DNA of 43,105 nucleotides, taken from contig NZ_BPFI01000001.1 in assembly GCF_019972135.1 (NCBI RefSeq), forward strand, positions 1-43,105, in the 5' to 3' direction. The DNA comes from Sulfurovum sp. TSL1. Its GTDB lineage: Bacteria; Campylobacterota; Campylobacteria; Campylobacterales; Sulfurovaceae. This document shows positions 40,269-43,105 of this stretch, one piece after another (position 1 is the stretch's first letter; every line of letters starts with the position of its first letter). The notes under the pieces are model-generated. The model saw only the letters and a program-made list of their open reading frames with translations. It made no database searches and was not told the origin of the DNA. The position numbers and the translations under genes were made by a program.

Positions 40269-40718
40269 ATGGAAAAACTATATCAAGAGAAACTGGAAGA
40301 ACTTGTATTGCTTCTGAATGATCCAGATGAAACTGTACTGATAAAAGAAGTGAAAGAGAAATTGGAAAACCTTCTAGCACTAGTGAAGCATCCAGAAAAA
40401 ATTGAAAAAGAAAAACAAGCAAATAACAAAAAGCTGGAAAAAGTGGTAGCACTCGTGCATAATGCAATGGCCAACCCGGACCTTGAGCTTGAATATTGCA
40501 TACCTGAAGAATCAGCTACACCAGAGCCTTATAGTGTCGCTGAGGATCCTTATATACATGTGAAGTATGCGTCTGGCGGGACACATATCATGAACCAAAA
40601 TGTACGTATCGGGCCACAGTATCTATCCAAGGCACCAGATGATATAGCAACCCTTGTTACTTTTCATATCAAACAGTTTATTGAAGAGATCGATGCCACT
40701 GAGTACGGTGTACAGTAA
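40269..40718 (+). CDS. Hypothetical protein with N-terminal coiled coil
   Basis: A 149-residue cytosolic protein, not recognised. From the ATG at 40269 (AGGAG eight bases upstream; an earlier ATG is less well placed) it begins with a charged heptad-like helix (about 1-65, rich in Leu, Glu and Lys), an acidic Pro-containing linker (about 74-92) and a compact C-terminal part (HVKYASGGTHIMNQNVRIGPQYL, then a helix). No signal peptide or membrane segment. It is preceded by the leader/hairpin unit and followed by its own terminator, so it is a single-gene unit. Confidence 0.7.
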   Translation: MEKLYQEKLEELVLLLNDPDETVLIKEVKEKLENLLALVKHPEKIEKEKQANNKKLEKVVALVHNAMANPDLELEYCIPEESATPEPYSVAEDPYIHVKYASGGTHIMNQNVRIGPQYLSKAPDDIATLVTFHIKQFIEEIDATEYGVQ

Positions 40719-40737
40719 GAGTTTATTCTAGAGTACA

Positions 40738-40757
40738 GACTATAGGTATCTATAGTC
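40738..40757 (+). terminator. Terminator of the coiled-coil protein gene
   Basis: GACTATAG and CTATAGTC form a perfect 8-bp stem with loop GTAT, followed by TATCTCTTT, 20 bases after the stop codon. A modest intrinsic terminator, usable on both strands. Confidence 0.6.
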
Positions 40758-40873
40758 TATCTCTTTAATACGTACAGATTTAAACAATAAGACTTCTAAA
40801 GATACCCTCCCTATAGATTAAAATCATTCAATTCAAAATGCACAATGAAACATGCTATTCCAAAGAGATACAC

Positions 40874-40879
40874 TATAAT
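40874..40879 (+). promoter_or_regulatory. -10 element of the PA2779/PA2778 pair
   Basis: TATAAT at 40874-40879 in GATACACTATAATAAAC. The predicted leader is about 100 bases and includes a second possible ribosome site (AAGGTG) and ATG at 40933 in the same frame as the gene at 40987. Confidence 0.5.
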
Positions 40880-40986
40880 AAACAGACATTCATACCGGCT
40901 CTTTAGTAAGAAGATATTAAGGTGCGTTTAACATGAATAAAATTAGAATCTTTAAAAGATTAAAAATTCATAGAAAGAGGATTATC

Positions 40987-41376
40987 ATGCGTATATCAAA
41001 ACTTTTTTTATCTGTCATCTTAAGTATCTTGCTGCTGACTCAGACTTCATGGGCACAGATGGCTTCCACAGAGGCACTTTTTGAGCAGCAGGTAACAGTA
41101 TCTCCAAAAGAGAAAGTGATGCAGTTCACTGCACGTGACGATGTCGCCAGAATATTGGAACAGATGGATGTTGATCCGCAAATGATCCAAAAGAGAGTTG
41201 CATCAATGACGGATGAAGAGGCATCACAGATCGCCCATAAGATCGACACAATGCCGGCTGGAAGCAGTGCAGTGGGTTCATTGATCGGTGCAGTGGTTTT
41301 TGTTTTTGTGCTTTTGGTGATCACGGATATTCTAGGGTTTACAAAAGTATTTGACTTTACCCGTTCTGTCCGTTAA
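40987..41376 (+). CDS. PA2779 family membrane-anchored exported protein
   Basis: A 129-residue protein from the ATG at 40987 (AGAGG six bases before): signal peptide MRISKLFLSVILSILLLTQTSWA, a helical middle (TARDDVARILEQMDVDPQMIQKRVASMTDEEASQIAHKID), the MPAG motif (about 87-90) and a C-terminal membrane helix (about 97-117, VGSLIGAVVFVFVLLVITDILG). Order and motifs match the uncharacterised PA2779 family (DUF6627). An alternative start at 40933 would give a basic 18-residue extension before the signal. The gene ends one base before the peptidase gene, its usual partner. Confidence 0.82.
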   Translation: MRISKLFLSVILSILLLTQTSWAQMASTEALFEQQVTVSPKEKVMQFTARDDVARILEQMDVDPQMIQKRVASMTDEEASQIAHKIDTMPAGSSAVGSLIGAVVFVFVLLVITDILGFTKVFDFTRSVR

Positions 41377-41377
41377 T

Positions 41378-42334
41378 GTGAGATCAAACAGCTATCTCTC
41401 CTTACTGTTTGTATGCGCTGCTTGGATATTACTGAGCGGTTGTACACCCAAAGAGCCTTCGCCTTTGGGTAAGTACCATACTTCTTCAACTATAAAAGTT
41501 CCTTTTGTATCCCCGCGTTCTGATCTTTGCGGTTCTACATCCATTGAAATGGTCTCCTCATATTGGCAGACCAGAACATCTTATGTCCCCCGTCTGTCAC
41601 GGAATGAACTGGATAAACGGACATTGATCCCTGCAAAAGGCGGTACGCTTCAGCTAGAACTTGTCTCTACTGCACGGGCCAATGGTCTACTTGTCTACCC
41701 TTTGGAACCGACATTGGATGCACTTCTTACAGAATTGGAAAAACAACATCCTGTCATCGTACTGGTGAACCGTGGTTACTCATGGCACCCGCTCTGGCAT
41801 TATGCACCTGTGACAGGATATGATAAAGAAAAGCAAACCATTTTGATGCATTTTTCAGATCAGCCGGATGAAGCAATGCCTCTCTCTACCTTTACGGCAC
41901 TCTGGAAACGGAGCGGTAACTGGGGGGTTGTGCTCCTGCCGCCCGGCCAGCTGCCTGCATCAGCTTCAGCGAAACTGTTTTTGCGTGCTGCCTATGATCT
42001 TGAAAAAACAGGCATGAGGGATGAGGCCATCATCGCTTACAGATCTGCACTGCTGCGTTGGCCAAAAAATGCCGATACCTATTTTGCACTGGCCAATGCC
42101 TATTATCATTCTCATCAGTTCACTAAAGCGGAACAGAGCTACCATAAGCTTCTGTCTCTTGAACCGACGCATACCATGGCACTGAACAATTTGTCTGACC
42201 TTCTATGCAGAATGGGCAGACCAAAAGAGGCTTTGAAAGTGATCAGAAAGGCTGAGACAGAGGATGATGGAATGCAAGCCATTCTAAGATCCACACGAAA
42301 AGAGATCTCTAAAGGGTGTGTTCCTCAAAATTAA
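41378..42334 (+). CDS. PA2778 family lipoprotein cysteine peptidase with TPR repeats
   Basis: A 318-residue protein from GTG at 41378, one base after the PA2779 stop. Lipoprotein signal with lipobox LLSGC (C22), a C39-like papain-fold domain with catalytic C51 (SDLCGSTS) and H141 (WHYAPVTGYD), and two to three TPR units (about 192-295: AKLFLRAAYDLEKTGMRDEAIIAYRSALLRWP, then ADTYFALANAYYHSHQFTKAEQSYHKLLSLEP). It should act in the periplasm, anchored by lipid. The partner PA2779-type protein may be substrate or regulator. A TTG at 41351 is less likely because it would lengthen the signal. Confidence 0.82.
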   Translation: MRSNSYLSLLFVCAAWILLSGCTPKEPSPLGKYHTSSTIKVPFVSPRSDLCGSTSIEMVSSYWQTRTSYVPRLSRNELDKRTLIPAKGGTLQLELVSTARANGLLVYPLEPTLDALLTELEKQHPVIVLVNRGYSWHPLWHYAPVTGYDKEKQTILMHFSDQPDEAMPLSTFTALWKRSGNWGVVLLPPGQLPASASAKLFLRAAYDLEKTGMRDEAIIAYRSALLRWPKNADTYFALANAYYHSHQFTKAEQSYHKLLSLEPTHTMALNNLSDLLCRMGRPKEALKVIRKAETEDDGMQAILRSTRKEISKGCVPQN

Positions 42335-42378
42335 AACAGATACTATGATCTATCTGAAGCCAATGAATAGTAGCTTTA

Positions 42379-42387
42379 TGTTAGAAT
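42379..42387 (+). promoter_or_regulatory. Extended -10 of the hydrolase gene
   Basis: TGTTAGAAT (TAGAAT at 42382-42387) matches the TGnTAnnnT form. Transcription would begin near 42394, about 20 bases before the ATG. Confidence 0.45.
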
Positions 42388-42414
42388 AAATCAATTTTTT
42401 AAGAACGGTGAAAT

Positions 42415-43105
42415 ATGGCATCTAAAGAGATACGCTACAAGGAACAGACTTTTAAACTGGCTTATGAATTAATGAACCCTTCACAGGATGAGGTACTGCT
42501 TGTACTTCATGGATGGGGAAGCAACAAAGAGATCATGAAACAGGCTTTTGGTACTACTTTGCCCGACTACAAACATATCTATCTGGATATGCCGGGCTTT
42601 GGGAAAAGTACCAATGAGATGATCCTGACTACCGCTGACTATGCACATATCGTACAACTTTTTTTAGATGCTTTAGGTGTGAAGGCTACCATAGCTATGG
42701 GACACTCTTTTGGAGGGAAAGTCGCTACACTATTGAACACGCCTTGCCTGGTACTTCTCTCTTCAGCAGGTATCGTAACGGTGAAGCCATGGTCTGTCAA
42801 AGTGAAGATCGCAACCTTTAAACTTCTCAAGCCATTGGGTATGAAGAAGATTCGTGAACTTTTTGTGGCCCCTGATGTACAGGGTATGAGTCATGAAATG
42901 TACGAGACCTTTAAAAATGTCGTGGATGAGGATTTTGAAGCAGAGTTTGCCAAAAGCCAAAGCAAAGCACTTTGTTTTTGGGGGAAAGAAGATACAGCTA
43001 CACCGCTTTATACAGGGGAGAAGATCGCAGGACTCATAGAGAACAGTGTTTTCTACCCTTTGGATGGAGACCATTATTTCTTCTTGACACACAAAGATCT
43101 TATCG
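42415..43105 (+). CDS. Alpha/beta hydrolase (cut by window end)
   Basis: The 5' part, 230 codons, of an alpha/beta-fold hydrolase without signal peptide. Oxyanion motif HGWGSN (32-37), nucleophile elbow GHSFGGK (S98), a late acid in FWGKEDTATP and the catalytic His in DGDHYFF near residue 220 are all inside the window, so only a short C-terminal piece is missing. From memory, Campylobacter has a hydrolase of this kind between ddl and murF near ruvA, so murF may follow. The substrate is unknown. GGTG precedes the ATG. Confidence 0.87.
   Translation, partial: MASKEIRYKEQTFKLAYELMNPSQDEVLLVLHGWGSNKEIMKQAFGTTLPDYKHIYLDMPGFGKSTNEMILTTADYAHIVQLFLDALGVKATIAMGHSFGGKVATLLNTPCLVLLSSAGIVTVKPWSVKVKIATFKLLKPLGMKKIRELFVAPDVQGMSHEMYETFKNVVDEDFEAEFAKSQSKALCFWGKEDTATPLYTGEKIAGLIENSVFYPLDGDHYFFLTHKDLI

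Noticed and set aside
1-43105. CRISPR arrays, tRNA or rRNA genes, insertion sequences, prophage genes
   Set aside because: No regularly spaced direct repeats, no tRNA-like cloverleaf or rRNA stretches, and no transposase, integrase or phage protein was recognised.

Overview
The window reads as a chromosomal segment of a Campylobacterota (epsilonproteobacterial) genome, most like free-living Sulfurovum/Sulfurimonas-type bacteria. This rests on the AT-rich sequence, extended -10 promoters of the TGnTATAnT type without clear -35 boxes, and a gene order that from memory matches Campylobacter and Helicobacter: murJ, cysS, msbA, pyrD, M16 protease, dapA, short-chain reductase, pgsA on one side, with ruvA and an alpha/beta hydrolase on the other. 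No rRNA, tRNA, insertion sequence, prophage or CRISPR array was seen.

Layout. (1) 1-2.7 kb: a small accessory-looking patch with a membrane protein of unknown function, an M50 site-2-type protease and a tandem pair of exported proteins with a calcium-loop-like motif, separated by at least five copies of a short AT-rich palindrome. (2) 2.8-5.5 kb: two tandem paralogous porins with shared promoters and shared structured 3' ends. (3) 5.6-14.2 kb: one long minus-strand housekeeping operon, cysS-msbA-(outer membrane protein)-pyrD-M16 protease-dapA-FabL-like reductase-pgsA. (4) 14.3-18.0 kb: a TonB-dependent receptor coupled to a polyferredoxin membrane protein with a His/Cys-rich tail, probably a reductive metal uptake pair. 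(5) murJ, then a Cache-like/GGDEF diguanylate cyclase with an unusual leader. (6) 21.2-26.8 kb: TetR regulator, divergent SulP transporter and the four-subunit pyruvate:ferredoxin oxidoreductase, visibly richer in G+C than its neighbours. (7) 27.1-33.3 kb: a compact MoxR-DUF58-small membrane protein-BatA-BatB/C-BatD operon. (8) 33.4-40 kb: ruvA, a DUF89 phosphatase-family protein, an LtaS/OpgB-type phosphoglycerol transferase-family enzyme, a monoheme cytochrome, a BaiN-like flavoprotein and an L,D-transpeptidase lipoprotein. (9) 40.1-43.1 kb: a short leader or small-RNA unit, a hypothetical gene, the PA2779/PA2778 pair (membrane-anchored small protein plus lipoprotein C39-like peptidase with TPRs), and an alpha/beta hydrolase cut by the window end.

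Together the genes cover envelope construction (lipid A export, phospholipid head groups, peptidoglycan precursor flipping, L,D-cross-linking, porins), lysine, pyrimidine and fatty-acid synthesis, and pyruvate/CO2 metabolism through POR. The least explained parts are the palindrome family at the left edge, the alternative-hairpin leader of the diguanylate cyclase, the mini-ORF/hairpin unit at 40.15-40.22 kb, the receptor/polyferredoxin pair and the PA2778/PA2779 pair.
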